Notes: generated from the letters alone by a model not told the origin. Positions 8,433-17,741 are shown, counted from the first letter of the stretch. The stretch is DNA of 64,000 nt from Gammaproteobacteria bacterium (GCA_022819855.1 JAJEGN010000007.1:310001-374000); one strand, 5' to 3'. Made by a program: numbers and translations.

Positions 8433-9577
8433 GACGCAGGCCTCAGATTGCGCAGGGAGATGGTTCTCGACACGACCACGCGCCTGAACCGGTCGCCGGG
8501 CGCGGACTCGTTCCGATCGGCGTATTCGTAATCCGCAAGGTCCGTGAAACCGGCCTCGGGGCGTTCGGCGCGAACCCTGAGCCAGAGGCGGACCGCGACG
8601 ATGGCGGTATCGGGATAGAGCGCGGGATCGAGCAAGGGACTGCCGAAATCGACGTAGCGGTCGACGAGGCCGCGGTTGGGCGATCCCGGGCTGTCGGTAT
8701 CCACACCGAGCCGTATCTGAAGGTCCTCGACGCCCGGCAGCACCTCCTGATCGACTATCCGCGGCCCTCGCGAGCCCCCGGTCAGTGTCTTGACGCGCAG
8801 CGACGGTACCGGATTGTCGGCTTCCGAAACCGTCGAATCCCGGCTCACGTAGTAACCGTTGACGATCAGCCGGTGAGCTTGCGACGTGGCTGCCGAGTAG
8901 CCCGCGGGCACGTTCGGCCCGACGAACAACTGGCCTTCCTCGAAGTGTGCGGACTGCACGTACAGGACGCCGCGGTCGGGCGCCGGATCGGGGTCGACGG
9001 CAACGCGGCGGACGACGAGCATGTCGGCGAATGGTTGGGCGACCCTGCTGTAGCTGCCCGAACACGCCAAGGCGGGGAAACCGTTGTTGCTGCCGTCGAT
9101 GGCGAAATCCAGGTTCACGGACCAGTTGTTCGCGCAGTCGCTGCGGACGGTGAACGCCGTTGGATCGCCGGGTCCCGCCCGTCCGGCGACACTGGTCGAG
9201 TTCGCGTTGAGACCCCAGTAAGCGGCCATGCGAATGTCGGCCTGCAGACGATCGAGCGCAAAGACCGCGTTCTCCTGAAGGCGGGACATCGACTCGGTCA
9301 CGCGGAACGTCGCCCGGCTCTGCACGAACACGGTCGTCGCGCCGAGCAGCAGGAACGCTCCGATCGCCAGAGCCACCGTCAGCTCGATCAGCGTGAGCCC
9401 GGCGCTGCGCGTGCGCGGTGGCCCCGAGGCCGTCTTCCGACGCGGTACGGCGGTTGCGCCGCATGCCTCACCGCGTCCGCCCGGCGGCCCCGAGACCATC
9501 ACTGTGGACGCGAGTTCCATTCCAATTGCGGGACCACCAAACGATTCCCGACCGGTGGCAGCAGACCCGCCCCTCAT
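8429..9577 (-). CDS. pilW: Minor pilin PilW
   Basis: PilW-like minor pilin, 382 residues. The class III signal is RSAG followed by LTLIELTVALAIG at about residue 60, then a hydrophobic helix and a long extracellular domain containing RLQENAVFALDRLQADIRMA, a typical PilW stretch. The start ATG at 9577 overlaps the pilV stop as ATGA, which supports it over internal ATGs at residues 20 and 27. Accepting it means a 60-residue, Gly/Arg/Pro-rich leader, far longer than normal. Internal starts would shorten but not normalise it. Acts with FimT, PilV, PilX and PilE in priming pilus assembly. Confidence 0.87.
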   Translation of the reverse strand: MRGGSAATGRESFGGPAIGMELASTVMVSGPPGGRGEACGATAVPRRKTASGPPRTRSAGLTLIELTVALAIGAFLLLGATTVFVQSRATFRVTESMSRLQENAVFALDRLQADIRMAAYWGLNANSTSVAGRAGPGDPTAFTVRSDCANNWSVNLDFAIDGSNNGFPALACSGSYSRVAQPFADMLVVRRVAVDPDPAPDRGVLYVQSAHFEEGQLFVGPNVPAGYSAATSQAHRLIVNGYYVSRDSTVSEADNPVPSLRVKTLTGGSRGPRIVDQEVLPGVEDLQIRLGVDTDSPGSPNRGLVDRYVDFGSPLLDPALYPDTAIVAVRLWLRVRAERPEAGFTDLADYEYADRNESAPGDRFRRVVVSRTISLRNLRPAS

Positions 9578-10071
9578 CTGCCCGCGACCTGCACGACGCT
9601 GCGATAGCTGACGCTGCCGATGCCGACTTCGTTCCAGCTCAGTTCGATGACGAACGACGGCGGAAGCGTGGTTGCGTCAAACCGCACGACGCCCTCGCCG
9701 TCCGGCAGCAACGCCGTAACGTTCTCCTCCCATTCGGCCAGGTCTTGCGCGGCGACCGAGGCCCGGACGCAATCGGCGTCTCCGTCGCATTCCTCGACCT
9801 CTCCCGCCACTGAGTACCCGGCCTGCCCGAGCCGATTGGCCCGGATGCGGTCCGCCATGTCGGCAGCGAGATTGACGGCTCGAATGCGGAACTGCGCCGT
9901 GCGGCCGGCGCCGAGACCCTGGGTCTTGAGTGCCGCGATGCCGATCATGCCGACCGAGATCACGAGCAGCGCGACCATCGATTCGACGAGCGTGAACCCC
10001 GCCTGCGACGGCGCGAATCGACCGCCCGCACCGTGACCCGCCTCCACTCGTCGCAGAGTCACGGCGGACAT
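9574..10071 (-). CDS. pilV: Minor pilin PilV
   Basis: 165-residue PilV-type minor pilin. The cleavage site is SQAG then FTLVESMVALLVIS at residue 24, with the +5 Glu that is essential in type IV pilins. PilV features such as a GMIGIAALKTQGL stretch and RAVNLAADMADRIRAN follow. The start overlaps fimT by 13 bases and its stop overlaps pilW as ATGA. The leader (24 residues) is moderately long. Confidence 0.88.
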   Translation of the reverse strand: MSAVTLRRVEAGHGAGGRFAPSQAGFTLVESMVALLVISVGMIGIAALKTQGLGAGRTAQFRIRAVNLAADMADRIRANRLGQAGYSVAGEVEECDGDADCVRASVAAQDLAEWEENVTALLPDGEGVVRFDATTLPPSFVIELSWNEVGIGSVSYRSVVQVAGR

Positions 10072-10592
10072 TCCAGCGAGCGGCCGCCGGGCCCGCCCGG
10101 CGACACGCGCGGCCGTCCCGTGTAGCTCACGACGATCGCCCGCGCGGCATCGGCGCCGCGCCGGTCGCAGAAAGTGACCGTGCCGTTGGTGCTGCGCTTC
10201 AGATGCGCCCGGAACTCGAACAGACGTCGATTCGAGACGATCGATCCCTCGCTGGCGGGCTCGTATCCGTACAGCAGCGGTTCGTCATCCGAGCGCGCGG
10301 GAGGGCTGGCGTTGTCTTCGTTGACGAATACCATCCAGCCTGCACCGTAGCCGGCGCCGTCGGCGCCGCAGCGGGAAAAGTCGCTCGTGTTGCAGAGCAC
10401 GACGGCGCGCCCGCGCTTGGCCGCTTCGCTTCTTGCGAGCTGTACGGCGGTGACGAAGGCGTTGATATCGGCCGTCTGCCTCGAATCGGCGACGAGCGAC
10501 TCGAAACCCGGCACGCCCCAGCCGAGCAGCGTGGCGACGACGAGCAACGTGAACATCAGCTCCGTCAGCGTCATGCCCTTGCACCGAGCCAT
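10059..10592 (-). CDS. fimT: Pilus assembly protein FimT/FimU-like (GspH type)
   Basis: First gene of the minor-pilin operon. The ATG at 10592 gives a normal six-residue leader (MARCKG) followed by MTLTELMFTLLVV and a GspH/FimT domain with VTAVQLARSEAAKRGRAVVLC, a hallmark of FimT/FimU. The product is 177 residues. The frame remains open upstream and other ATGs (for example near 10719) would give a long Arg/Ala-rich leader like those of pilV-pilX; no clear ribosome-binding site settles the choice. The C-terminal part has Cys residues in the usual disulphide positions. Confidence 0.82.
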   Translation of the reverse strand: MARCKGMTLTELMFTLLVVATLLGWGVPGFESLVADSRQTADINAFVTAVQLARSEAAKRGRAVVLCNTSDFSRCGADGAGYGAGWMVFVNEDNASPPARSDDEPLLYGYEPASEGSIVSNRRLFEFRAHLKRSTNGTVTFCDRRGADAARAIVVSYTGRPRVSPGGPGGRSLECPP

Positions 10593-10844
10593 GGACGGCG
10601 CTCGGCGCCGAGCCCGACGCGCGGCAGCAGCGCCCGCAAGCGTCATGCCTGAACGCTGAGGCGCAGACGGACCCCCGGTTGCCGGATCGCCACGGTTTTG
10701 TCGTGCATGTACCATCATGTGAGCGTCGCCCGACCAGGCGCGTTCCGCTCGCGCGAAATGCGTCGGGCGCAATCGAACAGTAGATGTCGGCGAGTGCCCG
10801 AACCAGCTTCGTATCTCGGCGAAGACGACCGAAACGGTTCGACG

Positions 10845-10872
10845 TTGAATTTGGGAAACGCCCGCGTATACT
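10845..10872 (+). promoter_or_regulatory. Sigma70-type promoter upstream of the DUF2231 gene
   Basis: TTGAAT at 10845-10850 and TATACT at 10867-10872 with a 16-base spacer, about 100 bases ahead of the start at 10977. The 384-base stretch between fimT and this gene holds no other supportable gene; it should also contain the minus-strand promoter of the pilus operon, which I could not place. Confidence 0.5.
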
Positions 10873-10976
10873 TCCCAAGTCACTGATTGTTAAAGGCTAG
10901 CGCGCTGATCGGAGACGAGTTCGCAACACCGCCTGCCAACTGAAGACAGGACCAACCCAAGTCAGGGAGTCAGAAA

Positions 10977-11444
10977 ATGGAGTTCGTTTATTTCCTCGGC
11001 CGCTTCCATGTGCTGGTTCTGCATCTGCCGATCGGCATCATCCTCCTTGCGATCGCGCTCGAGTGGGCAGCACGCAGCGAGAAGTACGCCCGGCTCGACG
11101 CGGCGGCGCCGCTGCTGTGGGCAACGGCGGCAATCACGGCAGTCGTCACCGTCGTTTTCGGATACATGCACTTCGCCGAAGGTGGTTACGAGGGCACCGC
11201 CGGCAATCTGCACAGAATCCTCGGCACGGCGCTGGCCGTCGTGACGACGATCGCCTGGATACTTCGCACGCGGTCGCAGGCGCTATACGAGAAATCCCGG
11301 CTCGCGCTTGCTGCCGTCCTGCTCATCCTCGTGTTCACGACCGGCCACTACGGCGGCAGCCTCACGCACGGATCGAGCTACCTGTTCGGCGCGCTCGCGC
11401 CCGATTCGCCTGTGACCGGCGTTTCGGTCGCAAGCGCTGACTGA
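10977..11444 (+). CDS. DUF2231-type four-helix membrane protein
   Basis: 155 residues, four hydrophobic segments. The opening FLGRFHVLVLHLPIG and the GHYGGSLTHG motif are characteristic of DUF2231 domains, which occur alone or fused to haem-binding and planctomycete cytochrome proteins; the paired His residues could bind haem, but the function is unproven. A GGGAG ribosome-binding site precedes the ATG at good distance. Single gene with its own promoter candidate; the dioxygenase downstream is 44 bases away and may be co-transcribed. Confidence 0.7.
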   Translation: MEFVYFLGRFHVLVLHLPIGIILLAIALEWAARSEKYARLDAAAPLLWATAAITAVVTVVFGYMHFAEGGYEGTAGNLHRILGTALAVVTTIAWILRTRSQALYEKSRLALAAVLLILVFTTGHYGGSLTHGSSYLFGALAPDSPVTGVSVASAD

Positions 11445-11488
11445 AGCACGGCGCAAGCCGCCGATCGTAGCGCCAGGGAGCATCGCCA

Positions 11489-12463
11489 GTGCCCGTCAGA
11501 CCCGTCGATTCCGACCGTATCGTGACCGAATCCGACGGCGTCACGGTGACCCGTGCCGCCGTGAGCCTCGGCGCGGAGATCAGCGGCGTCGACCTGACCG
11601 GGCCACTACCCGACGAGCAGTTCAACGCGATCGACGCGGCACTCGTCGAGCACGAAGTCATCGTGTTCCGGGATCAGAACATCACATCGGACCATCTGAC
11701 GGCATTCGGCCGCCGGTTCGGCGAACTCAGCGTGCATCCCTTCGCGCCGATGGACGAGGCCGCGCCCGAGGTCATCCAGTTCCGCAACGACGAGAACTCC
11801 GCACCGTACGGCACGGACAACTGGCACTCCGACGAGACCTTCCGCACCGAACCGCCGATGGCGACAGTGCTCTGTGCGAAAGTCGTGCCGGCGCTCGGCG
11901 GAGACACGATGTTCGCGAGCATGTCGGCAGCGTTCGAGGGGCTCAGCGACCGGATGCAGCGGTTCGTTTCCGGGCTCGAGGCGATCCACGACATTCTCCC
12001 GTTCAGACCGTTGTTCGGCAGCAGCGAGAGAGACCGCCGCGAACTGCAACGCTTCGAACTCAAGTATCCGCTCCAGGTTCATCCGGTCGTGCGCATCCAC
12101 CCCGTCTCGGGCCGCAAGGTACTGTTCGTGAACCCCGTATTCACGGTCCGCATCAAGGACATGGACGAGAACGAGAGCCGCACCTTGCTCGACGTGCTGT
12201 TCCGCCAGGCGCACGTGCCCGAGTACCAGTATCGGCATCGCTGGGCGCCGCACACGCTCGTCATGTGGGACAACCGCTCCGCTCAGCACTACGCCGTGCA
12301 CGACTACTACCCGCAGCGGCGTTACATGGAGCGTGTGACGATCCGCGGCGGACCGGTGATCGGTGTGGACCGGGCGGACCCGAAAGACGTGAGGCGCATC
12401 AAGTTCGAAGCGCCGGCCGGCGTGGACCTGTACGGCGGCCACAAGCCGCACGTCGTGGACTGA
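11489..12463 (+). CDS. TauD/TfdA-family Fe(II)/2-oxoglutarate dioxygenase
   Basis: 324 residues. The 2-His-1-carboxylate site is visible: His113 and Asp115 in NWHSDETF and the distal His267 in WDNRSAQHYAVHDY; Arg282 is in place to bind 2-oxoglutarate. The N-terminal LGAEISGVDL motif is typical of the family (taurine, 2,4-D and related dioxygenases). These enzymes hydroxylate or cleave small acids, sulfonates or aryl ethers; the substrate cannot be read from sequence. A second, distinct family member lies at 56754. Confidence 0.85.
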   Translation: MPVRPVDSDRIVTESDGVTVTRAAVSLGAEISGVDLTGPLPDEQFNAIDAALVEHEVIVFRDQNITSDHLTAFGRRFGELSVHPFAPMDEAAPEVIQFRNDENSAPYGTDNWHSDETFRTEPPMATVLCAKVVPALGGDTMFASMSAAFEGLSDRMQRFVSGLEAIHDILPFRPLFGSSERDRRELQRFELKYPLQVHPVVRIHPVSGRKVLFVNPVFTVRIKDMDENESRTLLDVLFRQAHVPEYQYRHRWAPHTLVMWDNRSAQHYAVHDYYPQRRYMERVTIRGGPVIGVDRADPKDVRRIKFEAPAGVDLYGGHKPHVVD

Positions 12464-12648
12464 GCGCTCGCGCAGCGCGAGGACGATTTGTGTCCACCAG
12501 GGAACCTCCAGACTATTCGTCTCGCCGTCGCTCCCGAACCTCGATGAACACGGTTGCTCGGAGCTTCCCCGGCAGCGCAAGCAAGCCCTCGTTCGACGCA
12601 CCGGCATTCTCATTCGCGCCCGGGTTCCGGCGAATGGCGTCGTAGCTC

Positions 12649-13740
12649 GTGCGGCCTCCCTTTCGCGCCGACCACGTCGGTAGCCTGCTCCGTTCCGCAC
12701 GCCTCAAGGATGCACGTCAGCAACACGCGCGTGGCGAGATCGACGCCGGGGCACTTGAAGCCGTCGAGGACGCCGAGATCCGCCGCATCGTCGCGAAGCA
12801 GGAAGCGATCGGCCTCGAGGCCGTGACGGACGGCGAGTTTCGACGCTCCTGGTGGCATCTCGACTTTCTCTGGGGGCTGGACGGCGTCGAACGGCACGAA
12901 CTCGGCGAGGGTGTGCGGTTCGCCGGACTCGCAACGCGCAACGAGGGCGTGCGGATCGACGCGAAGCTGGGATTCTCCGGGCATCCGATGCTCGATCATT
13001 TCCGTTTCCTCAAGACACACACGACGCGCGTGGCGAAGATGACGATCCCTGCACCGTCGGCGATATACGGCCGGCCGGTCAGGCCGCCGATCGATCCCGA
13101 CGTCTATCCGGATCTCGACGAATTCTTCGCCGATCTCGGCCAGGCCTACCGGCAGGCCGTGCGCGCGTTCGTTGACGCCGGCTGCCGCTACCTGCAGTTC
13201 GACGAGGTCTTCGTCGCGATGCTCTGCGACGGGAATTACCGGCGCCAGATGATCGAGCGCGGCGACGATCCTGGCGCACTGCTGCGCCTCTACGGCAGTC
13301 TCATCAACAAGGCGATTGCCGAAGTACCGGAAGACATGACGATCACGATGCACATGTGCCGCGGCAATTTTCGCTCCACGTTCATGGGCGCCGGCGGCTA
13401 CGACGCCGTTCAGGAAGTGCTGTTCGGCGAGATCGACGTGGATGGCTACTTCATGGAATACGACGACGAACGCTCCGGCGGCTTCGAGCCGCTCAGGCGG
13501 CTGCCGAAGGACAAGCGTGTCGTGCTCGGCATCGTGACGAGCAAGCGGGGCCGACTCGAGAGCAGGGACGAACTCCTGCGGCGGATAGACGAAGCCGCGA
13601 AATTCACCGACATCGACCAGCTTTGCCTGTCATGCCAGTGCGGTTTCGCATCGACCGAGGAAGGCAACGTCCTGACCGAGGACGAACAGTGGGCGAAGCT
13701 CGAGCGGATCGTGGAGGTTGCGGACGAAGTCTGGGGCTGA
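12649..13740 (+). CDS. MetE C-terminal-like cobalamin-independent methyltransferase
   Basis: 363 residues beginning with a GTG codon and the family-typical RADHVGSLLR motif. It corresponds to the catalytic C-terminal barrel of methionine synthase (MetE) without the N-terminal half, as in the widespread 'methionine synthase II' group. Zinc ligands are visible: His and Cys in MHMCRGN, Glu in YFMEYDDE, and Cys in LSCQCGFAS. YLQFDEV carries the substrate-contacting Asp. Such short forms often act on alternative methyl donors or in thiol/aromatic metabolism; the true acceptor is unknown. The 185 bases before it hold no gene I can support. Confidence 0.85.
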   Translation: MRPPFRADHVGSLLRSARLKDARQQHARGEIDAGALEAVEDAEIRRIVAKQEAIGLEAVTDGEFRRSWWHLDFLWGLDGVERHELGEGVRFAGLATRNEGVRIDAKLGFSGHPMLDHFRFLKTHTTRVAKMTIPAPSAIYGRPVRPPIDPDVYPDLDEFFADLGQAYRQAVRAFVDAGCRYLQFDEVFVAMLCDGNYRRQMIERGDDPGALLRLYGSLINKAIAEVPEDMTITMHMCRGNFRSTFMGAGGYDAVQEVLFGEIDVDGYFMEYDDERSGGFEPLRRLPKDKRVVLGIVTSKRGRLESRDELLRRIDEAAKFTDIDQLCLSCQCGFASTEEGNVLTEDEQWAKLERIVEVADEVWG

Positions 13741-13891
13741 CCCGAGCGAACGTTTAATGCGACGCACGGATCGCGGACGAAGCCCGCCGGCCGCTCGCGG
13801 CGACCACCGCTGGGATCGCGGCCTGTCGGCCGCGGCCGCAGCGATGCCTCGCGATCTTCTCAGTACGGTCGAACAAGGCTAGCATCGCAGC

Positions 13892-14959
13892 ATGAGTGCG
13901 AAACCGAGACCCGACGACATCGAGGCGCGGCGCAACGAATACTACGCTCGCGTCGGCGAAGACCAGCTCGTTCCTTTGTGGCTGTTTTTCAAGGACTGGT
14001 TCACGCTCGAGCCGCATGTGCAGTCACTGCCCCACGTCTGGTCCTACGAAGCGCTGCGCGAAACGATCCTTGAAGCCGCCGCCATCGTCGACCCGGCGGA
14101 TGCCGAGCGTCGCGTGCTTGCGCTCGAGAATCCCGGCTTGCCGGGCCGGCGCCTGGCCACGGAGTCGCTGTACGCGGGGCTTCAACTCATGATGCCGGGC
14201 GAGCTTGCGCCCTGCCACCGGCACACGCCGACCGCCATGAGGTTCGTGCTCGAGAGCGATGGCGCCTACACGGCGGTCAACGGCGAGCGCTGCTACATGA
14301 AGCCCGGCGACTTCATCGTCACGCCCGCGTGGACCTGGCACGACCATGGCCACGAGGGCGACGGCCCGACAGTCTGGCTCGATGTGCTCGACGTCGCGAT
14401 GACGCATCTATTCAACGCAACGTTCACGGAGCACTATCCCGACGACAGCCGTCCCGAGCCTACCGAACCGCTCGACACGCTCCATCGATACGGCATGAAC
14501 ATGCTCCCGGTTGGCTACGAACGCGGTCAGGGCGCTTCACCAATTTTCAGCTATCCCTACGAGCGCACCCGCGAAGTGATCGAGCGGCTCAAGGACCACT
14601 CCGAACTCGATGCCTGCCACGGTCTCAAGATGGAGTACGTCGACCCGACCACGGGCGGCCCGGCGATGCCGACGATTTCCGCGCACATGCAGCTCCTGCC
14701 GGCGGGCTTCACGACCGAGAGCTACAGGACGACGGCAGGCACGATCTACTGTCCAGTTGAGGGCGCGGGAACGGTGGAGTTTCCCGGCGCTGAGACGCCT
14801 GCGATCGAGTACCGACCGTGGGACATCTTCGTGATTCCGAGCTGGCAGGAGTTCAGGATCGCCGCCGATACCGAGTCGACGATCTTCAGCGCCTCGGATC
14901 AGGCCGCGCAGGAAAAGCTCCGGATGTGGCGCGAGCAACGGGGTTCCAAGGGCTCGTAG
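13892..14959 (+). CDS. Gentisate 1,2-dioxygenase-like bicupin
   Basis: 355-residue double-cupin protein. The N-terminal cupin has the Fe(II) ligands His109 and His111 in PCHRHTPTAMRF and His150/His152 in TWHDHGHEG, exactly the arrangement of gentisate and 1-hydroxy-2-naphthoate dioxygenases, which open aromatic rings between carboxyl and hydroxyl carbons. The C-terminal cupin is degenerate, as usual. The start ATG is the first in frame. Gentisate cleavage products are normally handled by FAH-fold hydrolases, one of which is encoded at 62789, though far away. Salicylate-type ring substrates cannot be excluded. Confidence 0.85.
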   Translation: MSAKPRPDDIEARRNEYYARVGEDQLVPLWLFFKDWFTLEPHVQSLPHVWSYEALRETILEAAAIVDPADAERRVLALENPGLPGRRLATESLYAGLQLMMPGELAPCHRHTPTAMRFVLESDGAYTAVNGERCYMKPGDFIVTPAWTWHDHGHEGDGPTVWLDVLDVAMTHLFNATFTEHYPDDSRPEPTEPLDTLHRYGMNMLPVGYERGQGASPIFSYPYERTREVIERLKDHSELDACHGLKMEYVDPTTGGPAMPTISAHMQLLPAGFTTESYRTTAGTIYCPVEGAGTVEFPGAETPAIEYRPWDIFVIPSWQEFRIAADTESTIFSASDQAAQEKLRMWREQRGSKGS

Positions 14960-15140
14960 ACCGGGTCTGCAACGAATCGACTCGATCGTTCCCGGCGGGC
15001 GGGTCGCAGCTTGGCAGTGCCGCCGATGAAGTCATTCGAGTCGAGCACCCGGTAGCCGCAACCTGGGTCCAAAACGGGTACAATTCCCGCCACCTCCAGG
15101 GACCTGCCTGAAGGCGCATCTTCAACGGGCAACTATCGAA

Positions 15141-15216
15141 GCCGGTGTAGCTCAGTCGGTAGAGCAACGCATTCGTAATGCGTGGGTCGGCGGTTCAAAT
15201 CCGTCCACCGGCACCA
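15141..15216 (+). tRNA. tRNA-Thr (CGT anticodon)
   Basis: Complete cloverleaf: acceptor GCCGGTG pairs with CACCGGC, D arm GCTCAGTCGGTAGAGC, anticodon stem ACGCA/TGCGT around the loop TTCGTAA (anticodon CGT), T arm with TTCAAAT loop, discriminator A and encoded CCA (15214-15216). The 3' end serves as the integration target of the following island. Confidence 0.96.
15198..15216 (+). other. attL: left direct repeat of tRNA-borne island
   Basis: The 19 bases AATCCGTCCACCGGCACCA at the tRNA 3' end recur perfectly at 31806-31824. Duplication of a tRNA 3' end is the usual scar of integration of a genomic island by a tyrosine recombinase. Confidence 0.8.
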
Positions 15217-15386
15217 CAACCACATGGGTCCATTCCGGCCACATGGTTTACGCCTCCCTCAGGTCAACAATCGAATCGTCACAGACGGATTTGCCGATGG
15301 CCCAGGGCCGCGATGCGATCGAAAAAAACGCTGTTCGTATTGAGTGCGTGTGATTAAATGGCCGTTATTCACTGGTTACATGAATA

Positions 15387-15414
15387 TTGCATCGTAATCG
15401 ACACTTTGTAGAAT
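15387..15414 (+). promoter_or_regulatory. Candidate promoter of the abiE operon
   Basis: TTGCAT (15387-15392) and TAGAAT (15409-15414) with a 16-base spacer in a locally AT-rich stretch, 28 bases before the abiEi start. AbiEi antitoxins typically repress their own promoter by binding inverted repeats here; I could not define an operator pair with certainty. Confidence 0.4.
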
Positions 15415-15442
15415 AGGCTTTAATTCACGTTTTTCGTTAGTT

Positions 15443-16246
15443 ATGCATATCGATTCACCACAGCGAGGCTTGGCGCTTGCCAACGAGCTGGTTGCGGACG
15501 GTCGTTCGGCGTTCACCTTCGACGAAGTGGAAAAGCGGCTCGGGAAGTCGAAGACGGCCACCGCAAACCTCCTCAAGCGCATGGAGAGAACCGGCCTGAT
15601 CGATCGCGTACGGCGGGGGCACTACGTTGTACGCCAATTGGGTGTGCTCGGAACACCCGCCGCTGCCGAAGACGTCGCGTTGTCGGTCGGAGCGGCACTG
15701 CCCAGCATGTTGCATCGTATTGCCTATCGAAGCGCCCTTCACGAGCATGACCTGTTGGTCCATCCCCCGCGTTCCATTCAGGTTGCGGCCGAACGCCGAA
15801 TCCGCACCAAGACGCTCTCCGACCGACCGCTGCGGGTTGTAATCGAATCGCCCGAAAAGCTTGAGGTGGGGCGTGTGCCGTGGGGGGCGTCCTACATTTC
15901 CGATCGGCATCGCGCCATTCTGGATGCCGCACAGCGTCCGCGGCTCGTTGGTGGCGTCGAGGTGTTGGCGGAAGCCCTCGCCACCGCCGCACATGAACTG
16001 AACGCAGAGATCCTAATGGACCATGCCCGCCGGTTGGGTTGGGCAGCGGCGCTACGGCGATTGGGCTCACTCGCCGACGCCCAGGCATTGAAACCGCTCC
16101 AGGGTGCTCTCCAGCCTATCAGACCCATGACGGCGGATCTCGACCTCGAACCCGGAACCGATGAACCCACGGTTTGGCGGGATAGTCGGTGGCGCGTGCG
16201 CTGGCCAAGGTCTGTTGACGAGCTACTGGCCGTGACCGGTCAGTGA
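15443..16246 (+). CDS. abiEi: AbiEi family antitoxin (transcriptional regulator)
   Basis: 267 residues. The N-terminal winged helix (RSAFTFDEVEKRLGKSKTAT, then RVRRGHYVV) and the following domain fit the AbiEi antitoxin of type IV toxin-antitoxin systems, which autoregulates its operon and counteracts the AbiEii nucleotidyltransferase. Its stop overlaps the toxin start as GTGA, the tight coupling typical of abiEi-abiEii. No good ribosome-binding site precedes the ATG, so leaderless or weak initiation is possible. First gene of the island after attL. Confidence 0.8.
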   Translation: MHIDSPQRGLALANELVADGRSAFTFDEVEKRLGKSKTATANLLKRMERTGLIDRVRRGHYVVRQLGVLGTPAAAEDVALSVGAALPSMLHRIAYRSALHEHDLLVHPPRSIQVAAERRIRTKTLSDRPLRVVIESPEKLEVGRVPWGASYISDRHRAILDAAQRPRLVGGVEVLAEALATAAHELNAEILMDHARRLGWAAALRRLGSLADAQALKPLQGALQPIRPMTADLDLEPGTDEPTVWRDSRWRVRWPRSVDELLAVTGQ

Positions 16247-16707
16247 GCAACCGCGCGCAGATTACGCAGCGGGCCGCGCGTGACGGTGTACCGGCGCCGA
16301 CCGTGGAACGGGACTATGTATTAGCGCACGTCATAGCCGCTCTCGGTGTGCTTGGCGACGACCACGGCCTCGTGTTCAAGGGTGGAACTGCACTCAGACT
16401 CTGCTACTTCGAAGACTATCGCTATTCGGCTGATCTGGATTTTTCGGTGGTCGAGAATGACGTTGAAGGCGCCTACGCGACCATTGAAGCGGCACTTACG
16501 CAGGTAACAGGCGCCGTCGAGGATTTGAATCTGACTGGTGACGAGCCGAAGCGAATTGCGTATCAAGGCCCACTGGGACGACAACGCTACCTGAAGCTCG
16601 ATATCGCGGACGACGAACTCGTCCTCAACGTTGACACGATCCGCCTGTTGCCACGCTGGCCTGATTTACCCGAGGCGATGCCTCGGTTGGGCTGGACAAC
16701 CAGTTAA
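16243..16707 (+). pseudogene. abiEii: AbiEii/AbiGii nucleotidyltransferase toxin, 3'-truncated
   Basis: Starts with GTG in the GTGA overlap with abiEi. The nucleotidyltransferase core is intact: FKGGTALRL followed by the RYSADLDFSV motif, the GG(S/T)-x-SxDxD signature of the family. Full-length AbiEii proteins have roughly 250-300 residues; this frame stops after 154, soon after a LPEAMPRLG stretch. Directly after the break the DNA encodes part of an unrelated ATPase, so a deletion fused the two. Without the C-terminal helical domain the toxin is probably inactive. Confidence 0.75.
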
Positions 16708-17675
16708 TCGAGTTGATCGAAGATTCCGCGCGCGGGCAAAGGAATATCCTGCACTCGGCCAAGCGCCTGCTCGATATTTTCGGCAGCTCTTCTCGCCTTA
16801 AGAGCCTGAAAAATACCTTGCAAGGCACTGCAAATACCATCCAGGACAAGGAAGCAGGGCGAGCAATCACGATACAGTTGCGCAGCGTCTGCGAAAAGCT
16901 CAACACATACGTACGATTTGCAAGCGGCGATCGATTCCTTGGGTCCACAATCGCTTCCACACGCAATTGTTTTTTTCAGATTGCGGACGATGCGGTCGCC
17001 GAGACGCTCTTCTTCGGCGTCGAGCCGGGGTGGGAAGAGAAGCGCATGCTGGATTTCGGCGATGCGGTCAAGACCAACAAGGCGAATCTGGATGTTTTTG
17101 TTTATAGTCCAAGTTTGTCGGCATCGGACTCGACACTCATCGGCCGTGCGTTGAAGGCCGACTATTTCGCATCCGTTCGTAATGATCCCGTTCGGAAATA
17201 GGGACTGGATCGGGCGCCGGAGCATTCTGACCGCACGCACTCGTACGTGGGGTATATCGCCGATGAATTTCACCGGTTCGTCACGCAAGATCCGCAGCAC
17301 GGCGAGCAGTCCTTTCTCGACACCTGCCGTTCGTTCGGCGGTTTTTGTGCGCTGGCGTGCCAGTCCGTCCAAAGCATCCAGCACGCGCTCCTCAGTTCCG
17401 ACGGATCGGGGAACTCAAAGGTTGATCCTACCGTCGGAATGTTGCTGAACAATACCGCCACAAAGCTGTTCTTTCGGTCCACTGACACTGCAACCCGGCA
17501 AGTTTTGTGTTCTCTATTGCCGAGTGGAACATGGGGTGCCGTCGCGGAACGCCAGCCACCGTCGAGGCTTCGCCCGGGAGAGTGCTACGCCATTAGCGTC
17601 GATGGCGGCATAACGCGGAAGCAACTGGACTGGGTACGCCCGGCGTCTTCCGCGAAGCCGCCCCGCGGCTCATGA
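16692..17675 (+). pseudogene. C-terminal relic of TraD/HerA-like ATPase (paralogue of 19448-22282)
   Basis: One continuous frame interrupted by a single in-frame TAG at 17199-17201. The product matches the last ~280 residues of the 944-residue island ATPase: an FFGVEP block, then GYIADEFHRF (Walker B), GEQSFLDTCRSFGGFCALA, LLNNTATKLFFRST and SRLRPGECYA near the end. N-terminal protease domain and Walker A are absent, lost at the junction with abiEii. Divergence from the intact copy is substantial, so it is not a recent duplicate; it probably derives from a related island. Confidence 0.75.
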
Positions 17676-17741
17676 AAGCGCAAGGCCATGAATTGGCGGA
17701 TCGCGAACAGCGCAGCCCGGCAGCCCATCCCCGGACGCATC

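Noticed and set aside
17199..17201. In-frame TAG as a possible pyrrolysine or read-through codon
   Set aside because: The frame is an N-terminally truncated relic next to another truncated gene, and no pyrrolysine genes are seen; a nonsense mutation is simpler.
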